From Thermohalobaculum sp039028795 (GTDB taxonomy: Bacteria; Pseudomonadota; Alphaproteobacteria; Rhodobacterales; Rhodobacteraceae), in the NCBI GenBank assembly GCA_039028795.1, contig JBCCHJ010000007.1:62001-126000 (forward strand): a DNA stretch of 64,000 nucleotides. The letters are read 5' to 3'. Every line of letters begins with the position of its first letter. Position 1 is the first letter of the stretch. The notes under the pieces were generated by a model that worked only from the letters and a program-made list of their open reading frames with translations, ran no database searches and was not told the origin of the DNA. The position numbers and the translations under genes were made by a program. This document shows, in pieces, positions 36,588-44,810 of the stretch.

Positions 36588-37837
36588 TGTTCCACCAAGC
36601 GGAGAGATTGGGGACGGGACAGGGCGCAATGGCGTTCGACACGACAGAGGGGCAAAAGGATCTGCCCCGTTGGTGCGAGACGGTATTTTCTATCATCAAG
36701 CGGATCGAGCAGGGACAGATGTCTTTCGCACTGCCCGATGGCCGCGTGTTCGTGGCGCGCGGATCGCGCCCGGGGCCAGTCGGGCATTTCGACGTCAAAG
36801 ACGAACGGGTCTTTACCCGGCTGGTTCGCGATGGCGAAACCGGCTTTGGCGAGGCCTATATGGACGGCTGGTGGGACAGTCCGGATCTGCAAGCATTGCT
36901 GGATGTGGCGCTGATCAACAATCAGGCCGTCGCGCGGGGCTTCACCGGCGCTGGACTTGTTCGGGCCTATGAACGTTTTCGCCATTGGCTGAATACGAAC
37001 ACGAAGCGCGGGTCGAAGAAAAACATCTCGTACCACTATGATTTGGGCAATGACTTTTATGGCATCTGGCTGGACCGGACGATGACCTACTCGTCGGCGC
37101 TTTTCAGCAGCCCGGCGGAAGACATGGTGGCGGCCCAAGCAAATAAGTACGGGTCAATCTGCGATCGTATGAATCTTTCCCCCGATGACCATGTGCTGGA
37201 GATCGGCTGTGGTTGGGGCGGATTCGCCGAATACGCCATCAAAGAACGCGGCGCGAAGGTCACGGGGCTGACGCTGAGCCGCGAACAGCACGACTATGCC
37301 AAGGAACGATTGTTCAATGCGGGCTTGGCGGAGCGGGCCAACATTGTAATGCGAGACTATCGTGACGAACGCGGATCATATGATGGTATCGCATCGATCG
37401 AAATGTTCGAAGCGGTGGGGGAACGCTATTGGCCGACATATTTCCGCTCGGTCTACGACCGGTTGAAGCCCGGCGCTGAAGCCTCGATTCAGATGATCAC
37501 GATCGCCGAGCACCTGTTCGACAGCTATCGCAAGGGATCTGACTTTGTGCAGAAGTACATCTTCCCCGGCGGTATGCTGGCAGCGCCCACTGTCGCTCAA
37601 CGACAGGCCGAAGCTCAGGGCTTGATCTTCAAGGGCAGATTGGACTTCGGCACCGACTATTCCCGGACGCTGCGCGAGTGGCATCATGACTTCAACGCGC
37701 GCTGGGATCAGATCAGATCGCTCGGCTTCGACGACCGGTTTCGGCGCATGTGGAACTTCTATCTTACCAGTTGTGCTGCATGTTTTGCGGCGGGTACAAC
37801 TGATGTGACGCAAATGACCTTGCGTCGACCCGCCTAG
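36587..37837 (+). CDS. Cyclopropane-fatty-acid-synthase-type SAM methyltransferase
   Basis: Adds a methylene or methyl group from S-adenosylmethionine to an unsaturated phospholipid acyl chain at the membrane. The 416-residue protein has an N-terminal lipid-binding domain (AYMDGWWDSPDLQALLDVAL), the SAM motif VLEIGCGWGGFAEYA, the SREQHDYAKERL block, SIEMFEAVGERYWPTYF and the FVQKYIFPGGMLAAP motif. It is coupled to the DUF1365 gene. In R. sphaeroides a relative in the RpoE regulon (UfaM, from memory) makes methylated chains for furan fatty acids that quench singlet oxygen; the cfa name would presume a cyclopropane product. Confidence 0.9.
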   Translation: MFHQAERLGTGQGAMAFDTTEGQKDLPRWCETVFSIIKRIEQGQMSFALPDGRVFVARGSRPGPVGHFDVKDERVFTRLVRDGETGFGEAYMDGWWDSPDLQALLDVALINNQAVARGFTGAGLVRAYERFRHWLNTNTKRGSKKNISYHYDLGNDFYGIWLDRTMTYSSALFSSPAEDMVAAQANKYGSICDRMNLSPDDHVLEIGCGWGGFAEYAIKERGAKVTGLTLSREQHDYAKERLFNAGLAERANIVMRDYRDERGSYDGIASIEMFEAVGERYWPTYFRSVYDRLKPGAEASIQMITIAEHLFDSYRKGSDFVQKYIFPGGMLAAPTVAQRQAEAQGLIFKGRLDFGTDYSRTLREWHHDFNARWDQIRSLGFDDRFRRMWNFYLTSCAACFAAGTTDVTQMTLRRPA

Positions 37838-37919
37838 GTAGGGCACATTATCCACCGATCAGAAGGGGATGCACAAACATGTGCCTGCGCAACGCGTGTG
37901 AATTGACCGGGGGGGTCAA

Positions 37920-38420
37920 ATGCTGACGTTTCGCTTCGTGTGCGCTATTTTGATGGCTTGGGCGGTAAATTGGGCGCTTTCCCGTCCAGAGGCCGAGCAA
38001 CTGCTGCAAAATATCCCGGATGTCGAGGTTCTGGGCCCGATCGCCGGAGCGACCATTGGATATTTCAATTTAGCCGTACGCCAAGGATGGGGTTTCATCG
38101 TGGCGTTTGCAAACGGCATTTGGGCGGGGTTCTTGTCGATCGTGTTGTCAGGGGTTTTCATCACCATCCTGACTATCATCGAGTCGATACGCACGAATGC
38201 GGTCGGCGATTTCGAGAAGTTCATGATCGTGTTTGGCGAAACGGTTCAGCCTCTTCTGGACGAAGTCGTCAATGTTCCATTGCTGGTGGTGTCCTTGGGC
38301 GCAACCGCAATCGTCGGGGTGGTGACCGAGGTCGTGCATTGGCTGTTGGTGCGGCTCCGCACCAAAAAAACCCAGCGCGCAGCAACCCCGTCAACGCGCA
38401 GCAGCGACGGCAGGATCTAA
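37920..38420 (+). CDS. TrgA-like membrane protein
   Basis: A 166-residue protein with four predicted membrane helices (about 2-20, 37-52, 60-86, 120-145) and a basic C-terminus. The pattern PIAGATIGYFNLAVRQGWG, EKFMIVFGETVQPLL and two C-terminal helices resembles TrgA, a tellurite-resistance membrane protein of R. sphaeroides. A run of G lies just before the ATG. It follows the methyltransferase gene by 82 bases. trgB and cysK, the partners of trgA in R. sphaeroides, lie 3.7 kb further right, which supports the reading. Family assignment is moderate. Confidence 0.6.
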   Translation: MLTFRFVCAILMAWAVNWALSRPEAEQLLQNIPDVEVLGPIAGATIGYFNLAVRQGWGFIVAFANGIWAGFLSIVLSGVFITILTIIESIRTNAVGDFEKFMIVFGETVQPLLDEVVNVPLLVVSLGATAIVGVVTEVVHWLLVRLRTKKTQRAATPSTRSSDGRI

Positions 38421-38503
38421 AGAAAATTGCAAGTCTGACGCTGCGCCTTCAAACGCTGTTGGGCAGCCTTGATACGCGTGCGCATCGCCCCAGTTAGGCC
38501 AGC

Positions 38504-39799
38504 ATGCGCCTGCCAGTCCTAACCCTTATTGCCTATGCCCTTCCGGGCTTTGCCTTGGCGGCGCTTTACCTGCCGCTGTTCACCTATGTCACGCCATTCT
38601 ACGTGGCCGAGCGCGGCGTCGACCTTGCGGCCATAGGCACTGCGTGGATCGTCATCCGCATGTTCGACGCTGTAAGCGACCCGGCGATGGGCTGGCTGTC
38701 AGACAGGACCCCTGAGTCCTGGGGTCGACGCCGGGTGTGGTTGGCGCTTTCGGTTCCATTGATCGTGCTGGCTACCTGGCAGGCCTTTGTGCCGCCTGAG
38801 GGTGCAGGATTGCGGCATGCGGTGCTTTGGCTGTTCGTTCTGACGCTCGGATGGACCATGGCGCAGACGCCTTATGCCGCATGGGGGGCTGAATTGGCCC
38901 CGGACTACCGGGGGCGGACACGGGTGACATCCTGGCGCGAGGCCATGGTGCTGGCTGGCACCTTGGGTGTGACGATCGCCTATGTCGGCGGTGGAAGCGG
39001 AGGCGAAGGCCTACAATGGGTGGCAATTCTGGTGACGATTGCGCTGCCACTGACGGTTCTTTTTCTAATCTTCTATGTACCGGACAAATCGCCGGTGGCA
39101 CCAACTCGTGTGGGCCTGGTGGCGGGATTGACCGCGATGGCGCAGAATCGCCCATTTACCCGGCTGTTGTCTGCGTGGTTTGTCAATGGGCTGGCCAACG
39201 GCGTTCCGGTCACACTTTTCCTATTCTTCACAGCGGATCGACTGGGCATGGATGTCGAGACCGCCGGACTGATGTTCCTGCTGTATTTCGTGGCCGCGAT
39301 GCTGGGGGTGCCCTTCTGGGGCTGGGCCGCCGCGCGGATTGCCAAGCACAAAGCTTGGTGTTTGGCGATGATCTATGCCTGCGTGATCTTTGGGGTCGCC
39401 TTGTTCCTGGGCGAAGGGGATGTCGTAGCCTTTGGTGTGATCTCGGTCCTGACAGGACTGGCCTTCGGGGCCGACCTGGTCTTGCCGCCATCCATCCAGG
39501 CTGACGTGGTGCAGGTCGACACAGAACGCACCGGGGCTGCCCGGGCGGGATTGTTCTTCGCCATTTGGCAGGTCGCGACAAAGGCGGCCGTGGCGCTGTC
39601 ATCAGGCCTGGTGCTGATCGCTTTGGATTGGTCAGGCTTCGTTGCAGGTGGCAACAATACCGGATCGACGCTGGTGACGCTGAGCGTCCTCTACGCCGGG
39701 GTGCCCATTGTGTTGAAGCTGCTCGCAGTTGTCATCATGTGGCGTTTCCCGCTGGGACAAGAACAGATCGATGACAAGGATGCGCGTGTCTTTGAATAA
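38504..39799 (+). CDS. MFS transporter of the GPH (sodium:galactoside symporter) type
   Basis: A 431-residue inner-membrane transporter with about twelve membrane segments. The conserved loop MFDAVSDPAMGWLSDRT after helix 2 and the RRVWL stretch identify the glycoside-pentoside-hexuronide:cation symporter branch. A gene of this class sits in the RpoE-dependent RSP_1087-1091 cluster of R. sphaeroides, as I recall, next to a DUF1365-CFA pair. The cargo is unknown. It may export or flip a lipid-related or oxidised product; that is speculation from context. Confidence 0.85.
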   Translation: MRLPVLTLIAYALPGFALAALYLPLFTYVTPFYVAERGVDLAAIGTAWIVIRMFDAVSDPAMGWLSDRTPESWGRRRVWLALSVPLIVLATWQAFVPPEGAGLRHAVLWLFVLTLGWTMAQTPYAAWGAELAPDYRGRTRVTSWREAMVLAGTLGVTIAYVGGGSGGEGLQWVAILVTIALPLTVLFLIFYVPDKSPVAPTRVGLVAGLTAMAQNRPFTRLLSAWFVNGLANGVPVTLFLFFTADRLGMDVETAGLMFLLYFVAAMLGVPFWGWAAARIAKHKAWCLAMIYACVIFGVALFLGEGDVVAFGVISVLTGLAFGADLVLPPSIQADVVQVDTERTGAARAGLFFAIWQVATKAAVALSSGLVLIALDWSGFVAGGNNTGSTLVTLSVLYAGVPIVLKLLAVVIMWRFPLGQEQIDDKDARVFE

Positions 39800-39846
39800 G
39801 ACCGGGCAAGGTTATGGTGTGCATGAGCGCGTGTAAGGCTGCTTAG

Positions 39847-40644
39847 TCAGCTTCCGGGCGTGTTCATCTTATCCCAGCCCAATGCCTTTCGAACCGCCCA
39901 GATATAGGCCAGGTTCGGTAACATTCCGATTGCCCGTAGAAATGCTGCAAACTGCCATGGAAACCGGATTTCAAACCCCGGCTTGCCCAAACCGTCAACA
40001 ATTCTTCGGGCTGCGTCATCCGGTTGCAACAGCATGGGCATTTCGAAGTCGTTGACCGAGGTTGCTTCGGTTTCAACAAAGCCCGGATTGACCACGGATA
40101 TCCGCACGCCCAAGTCGACCAGATCCATCGCCAAGGCCTCGGCCATTGCGATCAGGCCGGCCTTCGTTGCCGAATATGCCGCGGCATCGGGCAATCCGCG
40201 ATACCCGGCTACCGACGCAATTAGAGCCACATGACCGGTTTGACGATCGATCATGTGCTGCAAAACCGGCTCCAACCCATTGCCGACGCCCGTAAGGTTC
40301 ACATCGAACATTTGCCGGGCTTTTTCGGCGGAAAAATTCTGCGCCCGCATTGGGTGGTATATCCCGGCATTCAGTATCGCCAGCGCCATCGGCCCGTCCG
40401 CCGTCACACGCTGAACCGCCGCCTGCATATCATCCAACGAGGTCACATCACCCGGCACGGCAATCACCTTGCCATCGGTCTCGGCTGCCAGCGCGTCTAG
40501 GGGTTCTGATCTCCGCGCCGTCGCATAAACCGTCCAGCCGCGGCGCGCATATTCGAGCGCAACGGCCCGACCGATACCCGCCGAGGCACCTGTGATCCAG
40601 ACCGACCCATCGGCCGGTCGCATGATTTTTGAGAAAACGCTCAC
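39847..40644 (-). CDS. Short-chain dehydrogenase/reductase
   Basis: An NAD(P)-dependent oxidoreductase of 265 residues. It has the cofactor motif TGASAGIGRAVALEYARRG, the LNAGIYHP equivalent of NNAG, catalytic Ser in ALIASVAGYRG and the YSATK motif with catalytic Tyr and Lys. The C-terminal hydrophobic part (FAAFLRAIGMLPNLAYIWAV) suggests membrane association. Its GTG start overlaps the stop of the DUF6134 gene; an ATG seven codons on is the alternative. Third gene of the chrR-like operon and probably under the same RpoE-type promoter. Confidence 0.9.
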   Translation of the reverse strand: MSVFSKIMRPADGSVWITGASAGIGRAVALEYARRGWTVYATARRSEPLDALAAETDGKVIAVPGDVTSLDDMQAAVQRVTADGPMALAILNAGIYHPMRAQNFSAEKARQMFDVNLTGVGNGLEPVLQHMIDRQTGHVALIASVAGYRGLPDAAAYSATKAGLIAMAEALAMDLVDLGVRISVVNPGFVETEATSVNDFEMPMLLQPDDAARRIVDGLGKPGFEIRFPWQFAAFLRAIGMLPNLAYIWAVRKALGWDKMNTPGS

Positions 40645-41288
40645 GCTTGGGCCCAGAGGGCTCCTATTTTCCCGGATTGGCGGACCAGCTTGTATTCGGC
40701 CAACTCACCACCTGCATCGAATTCGCAAGCGACCCATTCGCCGTCCTTGTATCCAAGCTTGGTCTCCAGTTCACCGGTGACCGACCACCAGTTGGCCCGA
40801 CCCTCTGGGTTTACAGAGACCTTCAGAGGTACGCCTGTCTGTGTTGATATCCAAGGACGGCGTTCAAGAAACGGGGTTGCATAGTAGCTCGTGGTTACTG
40901 AGTTCAGGGAAGCTGCTCCGTTGTGCCGGGATCCCTCGATCTTCAAGCCGTCTCCATCACGTTTGATCCGAGAAAAATCGTCCGTTCCGTCATCATTCAC
41001 TGTGCTGCTGACCGAAACAATCGCGCCATTCTTCCAGACCTCGCGATTGGTCAACTCGTACCGATAGGCCGTGATGCCCAGCACCTTGACCGCAAGGCGA
41101 ATTGTAATGTCGATTTCAAAGCCGTTCGCACCCAGGACCGCTTCCATAGTATGGGTGCCTATGCTGTCGCCGTCCCGAAAGACTTCCGAGTTGCGGGATG
41201 CCGTTGATGCAGCAAGCGCTGGCGTTGGGAACGGGTTAGCCAGGACCGAGGCGCTGAGCCCGGCCAGAACAGTTCTCCGATGCAGCAT
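40641..41288 (-). CDS. Exported DUF6134-family protein
   Basis: A 215-residue protein with an N-terminal export signal containing twin arginines (MLHRRTVLAGLSASVLA) and an Ala-rich cleavage region (TPALAAS). The mature part is beta-rich: RDGDSIGTHTMEAV, YRYELTNREVWKNG, TTSYYATPFLE and CEFDAGGELAEYKLVRQ. It matches the uncharacterised DUF6134 group. It starts 11 bases after the chrR-like stop and overlaps the SDR gene, so it belongs to the same unit. It may bind a lipid or oxidised compound in the periplasm; no evidence beyond position. Confidence 0.75.
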   Translation of the reverse strand: MLHRRTVLAGLSASVLANPFPTPALAASTASRNSEVFRDGDSIGTHTMEAVLGANGFEIDITIRLAVKVLGITAYRYELTNREVWKNGAIVSVSSTVNDDGTDDFSRIKRDGDGLKIEGSRHNGAASLNSVTTSYYATPFLERRPWISTQTGVPLKVSVNPEGRANWWSVTGELETKLGYKDGEWVACEFDAGGELAEYKLVRQSGKIGALWAQA

Positions 41289-41298
41289 ATCGTCCGCC

Positions 41299-41937
41299 TT
41301 ATTCGCCGAGCAGGTTAAGAACCCGCGAAAACGTCCCGGTGAACCGCAGTGACCCCTGTTGGACGATGAGGCAATAGCACATCTCGTCACCAAGGATCTT
41401 GGGGCGGTGATCGTCGTGTTCGTCATTTACCGCGACGTCGCCTTTGCAGTATTCGACACCGTCATCCAAAAGCACACCCTGCATCACCAGCGTCACTTCG
41501 TTGCCCTGGTGGGTATGTTGCGGCACTGTTGCGCCAGGACGGGCCCGCAGCAGCTGAACCGTTTCATCCCCAAAGCCATCGAAGTCATAGCTGGAAACAC
41601 CCGGCAATCGGAATTTCCAAGGAATATCCTCGAAACCCAGTCCAATTTGTTCCAGCACGGGTCTTGGCAAGGGACCATCATCTCCGACAGTTGCCACGAT
41701 CGGCGCTTCGGAAGGTGCATCGAGTTGCGCCAACACCGTGCCAAATGCATCTGCGGACATTTCTATCGGCGCTTCATCAGCAAGAAGCACTCCACCGACG
41801 TGCTCGAACTCATGCAGTCTTGCCCGGCTTTCCGGAGATTGGGTCAAATGAGCTGCCATAAGCAAAGACATGCCGGGCGACGTAGCCCCGCATGCGTAAT
41901 CGGCAATCATCTCATCTGGTGGCAGATGCTGTGGCAT
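41299..41937 (-). CDS. chrR: ChrR-like anti-sigma factor lacking the zinc-ligand cysteines
   Basis: ChrR holds the sigma factor RpoE inactive until singlet oxygen releases it. The 212-residue protein has the ChrR two-domain build: an N-terminal anti-sigma domain (DEMIADYACGATSPGMSLLMAAH) and a C-terminal cupin (RPGATVPQHTHQGNEVTLVMQG, then NDEHDDHRP). The zinc motif H-x3-C-x2-C reads H30-LTQ-S34-PE-S37, so both cysteines are serines, while the cupin metal ligands are kept. rpoE, normally directly upstream, is absent: the upstream gene is trgB on the other strand. An RpoE-type promoter lies 28 bases before the start. It may be a second, modified ChrR. The symbol marks family, not proven orthology. 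Confidence 0.8.
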   Translation of the reverse strand: MPQHLPPDEMIADYACGATSPGMSLLMAAHLTQSPESRARLHEFEHVGGVLLADEAPIEMSADAFGTVLAQLDAPSEAPIVATVGDDGPLPRPVLEQIGLGFEDIPWKFRLPGVSSYDFDGFGDETVQLLRARPGATVPQHTHQGNEVTLVMQGVLLDDGVEYCKGDVAVNDEHDDHRPKILGDEMCYCLIVQQGSLRFTGTFSRVLNLLGE

Positions 41938-41964
41938 AAACTTCGCTCAACTGCTGGTTCGTCC

Positions 41965-41994
41965 AGTTTACGCACCCATTGCGCATTTGGATCA
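41965..41994 (-). promoter_or_regulatory. RpoE (ECF11)-type promoter of the chrR-like operon
   Basis: On the minus strand TGATCC, exactly 18 bases, then TAAACT, 28 bases before the start codon of the chrR-like gene. The -35 and spacing equal those of the element before the photolyase gene; the -10 differs after TAA. Confidence 0.62.
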
Positions 41995-42160
41995 CTCGCA
42001 CGATTGTGATTTATATCAAAAACCCTGGAAATCACGTCCATCTGGCGCAAAAACCCACCCATCACGTGGAAAAGTTTGGGTCTGAAGAATTCGTTGGCTC
42101 TGCCGGGGATGACGATATAGACGCCCATCTACGCAGGAAATCCACCGTCAGCGGGTTCAC

Positions 42161-43291
42161 ATGAACAGCCTTTTTTTCTTCGGTTCGCTCCGCGACCCAG
42201 ACCTTTTGGAGCTCGTAATAGGCCGCCCCTTTTGCAGTGATGACATCGTTCCGGCCTGGGTTGAGGACCACGTTGCTGCGTGTCTTCCAAACGAAGTGTA
42301 TCCGTGTCTGGCGAAGGCAGTTGGTGCGCGTGCCGAAGGCGTGTTGGCCAAGGATCTGTCCGAAACGGATCTGGCCAGGGTGAAGTTTTATGAGGACGTT
42401 GACTACGAAGTGGCGGCGCTGACAGTGCAAACTGCATCGGGACCGCTGCAGACCCAATATTTTAAAGGAACAGAGCGGTTAAAGCCGACGGACGCGCGGT
42501 GGGATTTAGCCGCATGGCAGGAAACGGAAAAGTCTGTGGCAATGGAGGCTGCGGACGAGTTTATGTCTCATTTCGGCAGTCTTACGTCCAAGGAGGCAAT
42601 CGCGCTCTGGCAAGGCATCGTGATCAGGGCCCGCATGCGTGCCCGTGCCAAGGCAGAGGTTCCGGCAACCGGGTTTCTGCGCCCCAAACGAGCACATGGC
42701 GACGTGATCACTGACCGGATCGAACGGCCATACACCCGGTACTTCGCTATCGAGGAACGTTTCATGCGTCATCGCCGGTTCGATGGCACCATGTCACCGC
42801 AGATCCAGCGCACGGTACTGACCTCGGGCGATGCCGTCACCATTCTGCCATATGATCCGAAACTCGACCGTGTCCTCTTGATCGAACAATTTCGCACACC
42901 GATGCATGCCCGGGGCGATGCGTGCCCTTGGGGGATCGAGGCAATCGCCGGACGCATCGACAAGGAACTAGATGCTGAAGCATGTGCCCGGCGAGAGGCA
43001 CTTGAAGAAGGCGGCCTGGTCTTGGGCGAGGTCGAGATCATTGCGCGTTATTATTCCACGCCCGGCTTTGCGGCGGAACACATCACGTCATTTGTCGGTG
43101 CGGCAGACCTCTCTGAAGAGGGTGGCGTTTTCGGCGTGGCGGATGAGGACGAGGACATCCGGGCATTCACATTGGGGCTCGATGATGCTGTCGGCGGAGT
43201 AACAAGCGGAGAGATCAACAATGCGCCCGCGATCCTCTCGATCCTTTGGTTGGCGCAAAACAAGGATCGGCTGCGCTTGCTTTGGGCGTGA
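42161..43291 (+). CDS. trgB: TrgB: gamma-glutamylcyclotransferase-like domain fused to a Nudix hydrolase
   Basis: A tellurite-resistance protein of 376 residues with two domains. The N-terminal part (about 1-120) is AIG2/gamma-glutamylcyclotransferase-like (SLFFFGSLRDPDLLELVIGR, LPNEVYPCLA). The C-terminal part (about 190-376) is an ADP-ribose-pyrophosphatase-type Nudix domain (GIEAIAGRIDKELDAEACA, then RREALEEGG). The REx2EExG core is intact, but the first Nudix glutamate position reads Leu, with Glu one residue earlier. Gene order trgB-cysK matches the R. sphaeroides tellurite locus. The spacer to the chrR-like gene (41938-42160) holds an RpoE-type promoter on the other strand. Enzymatic substrate unproven. 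Confidence 0.88.
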   Translation: MNSLFFFGSLRDPDLLELVIGRPFCSDDIVPAWVEDHVAACLPNEVYPCLAKAVGARAEGVLAKDLSETDLARVKFYEDVDYEVAALTVQTASGPLQTQYFKGTERLKPTDARWDLAAWQETEKSVAMEAADEFMSHFGSLTSKEAIALWQGIVIRARMRARAKAEVPATGFLRPKRAHGDVITDRIERPYTRYFAIEERFMRHRRFDGTMSPQIQRTVLTSGDAVTILPYDPKLDRVLLIEQFRTPMHARGDACPWGIEAIAGRIDKELDAEACARREALEEGGLVLGEVEIIARYYSTPGFAAEHITSFVGAADLSEEGGVFGVADEDEDIRAFTLGLDDAVGGVTSGEINNAPAILSILWLAQNKDRLRLLWA

Positions 43292-43373
43292 TCTCTGAGA
43301 ATCTCCCCTTGCTGGCAGGACGGCATGGCCTTAGGTGTTGGACAACCTAAACCACGGACAGGATACGGGGATC

Positions 43374-44417
43374 ATGACAATTTACAGCGACCTTCCGAAT
43401 GCCGTTGGAAACACGCCGCTGATCCGCCTGAAAAAGGCCTCCGAGATCACTGGTTGCGAGATTCTGGGCAAAGCGGAATTCTTAAACCCGGGCCAGTCGG
43501 TGAAGGATCGGGCCGCGAAGTGGATTATCAACGATGCTCTGGCCAAGGGAGAGCTGCAACCTGGCGGCACTATCGTCGAAGGCACGGCAGGCAATACCGG
43601 CATCGGTATTTCGTTGGTCGGCGCGGCGATGGGCTTCAAATCTGTGATCGTAATCCCGGAAACCCAGTCGCAAGAGAAGAAGGACATGCTGCGACTGGCA
43701 GGCGCCAAATTGGTCGAAGTGCCGGCGGTCCCGTTCAAAAACCCAAACAACTATGTGAAATATTCAGCCCGTCTGGCAGAACAGTTGAACAAAGAGCTGC
43801 CGAATGGTGCGGTCTGGGCAAACCAGTTCGACAACGTTGCCAACCGGCAAGCGCACGTGGAGTCGACCGGACCCGAGATATGGGATCAGACGCAAGGCGG
43901 TGTTGACGGTTTCATCTGTGCTGTCGGGTCAGGTGGAACGCTTGCCGGAACGGCCTCGGCCCTGCGCGAGCGAAACGCAGACGTGCAGATCGGCCTGGCC
44001 GACCCGCTGGGCGCAGCACTCTGGCATTACTACGCCCATGGCGAGTTGAAGGCCGAAGGGTCTTCGATCTCGGAAGGGATCGGCCAGGGCCGCATCACTG
44101 CCAACTTGGAAGGGTTGAGCATCGATCATCCCTTCCAGATCCCGGACGCGGAAGGCATTCCGATCGTCTTTGATCTGCTGAAGGAAGAGGGCCTCTGCAT
44201 GGGCCTTTCCACCGGCATCAACGTGGCAGGCGCGATCCGCTTGGGCCAAGCGCTTGGACCAGGCAAAACCATCGTCACGATCCTTTGCGACTATGGCAGC
44301 CGGTACCAGTCGAAGTTGTTCAATCCCGCTTTCCTGCGGGACAAGGGTCTGCCAACCCCAGACTGGCTGGAGCCCGGCGCCGGCGGGAACGTGCCAGAGG
44401 TGTTTGAAGAAGTTTGA
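43374..44417 (+). CDS. cysK: Cysteine synthase A (O-acetylserine sulfhydrylase)
   Basis: Makes L-cysteine from O-acetylserine and sulfide with pyridoxal phosphate. The 347-residue protein has the Schiff-base lysine in NPGQSVKDRAA, the phosphate-binding GTAGNTGIG and the C-terminal CDYGSRYQSK block. It is slightly longer than typical CysK. The ATG at 43374 (MTIYSDLPNAVG) with GGGGA upstream is chosen over an upstream Leu codon. An imperfect TTAGGTGTTG/CAACCTAA repeat sits about 30 bases upstream. Located after trgB, as in the R. sphaeroides tellurite-resistance locus, where cysteine supply counters tellurite. Confidence 0.95.
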   Translation: MTIYSDLPNAVGNTPLIRLKKASEITGCEILGKAEFLNPGQSVKDRAAKWIINDALAKGELQPGGTIVEGTAGNTGIGISLVGAAMGFKSVIVIPETQSQEKKDMLRLAGAKLVEVPAVPFKNPNNYVKYSARLAEQLNKELPNGAVWANQFDNVANRQAHVESTGPEIWDQTQGGVDGFICAVGSGGTLAGTASALRERNADVQIGLADPLGAALWHYYAHGELKAEGSSISEGIGQGRITANLEGLSIDHPFQIPDAEGIPIVFDLLKEEGLCMGLSTGINVAGAIRLGQALGPGKTIVTILCDYGSRYQSKLFNPAFLRDKGLPTPDWLEPGAGGNVPEVFEEV

Positions 44418-44526
44418 CGGCAGGCGAGCCGGAAGAAACTATTTCGCATTGCTCTGGACTGCGACGGTGTTTGACCTGAAAATCGCCGTTTCAAAACTGA
44501 AACATCAGTCTCACCACTGAATTTAT

Positions 44527-44603
44527 TGGCGACCCCTCGAGGACTCGAACCCCGAACCTGCGGATTAGAAGTCCGCTGCTCTATCCAGTTGAGCTAAGGG
44601 GCC
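44527..44603 (-). tRNA. tRNA-Arg(UCU)
   Basis: A full cloverleaf on the minus strand: acceptor stem GGCCCCT pairing with AGGGGTC, anticodon arm CGGACTTCTAATCCG giving anticodon TCT, T-arm with GGTTCGAGTCC, discriminator G and an encoded CCA. The spacer between cysK and this gene (44418-44526) holds only a small GTTTCA-AAAC-TGAAAC hairpin. The stretch 44604-44810 on the other side shows nothing I can name. Confidence 0.95.
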
Positions 44604-44810
44604 GGCGGGTGGGATATAACAAGGGCTCAAGATCCAGAAAAGTGGTTTTTGGGATGACTGCCGCATCAGCGACAATCTCTTCAGATTCGGAAGAAGCAGA
44701 CAGTCACAATAGATTCCTGGGACTCCAGGCTCTCGATTGCCTCGACGCTTTGCTACCGTTTTGATTGGCAGGCTCGCTGAGACCAGCCCTGCAACGGTTT
44801 TGGGAATGGC

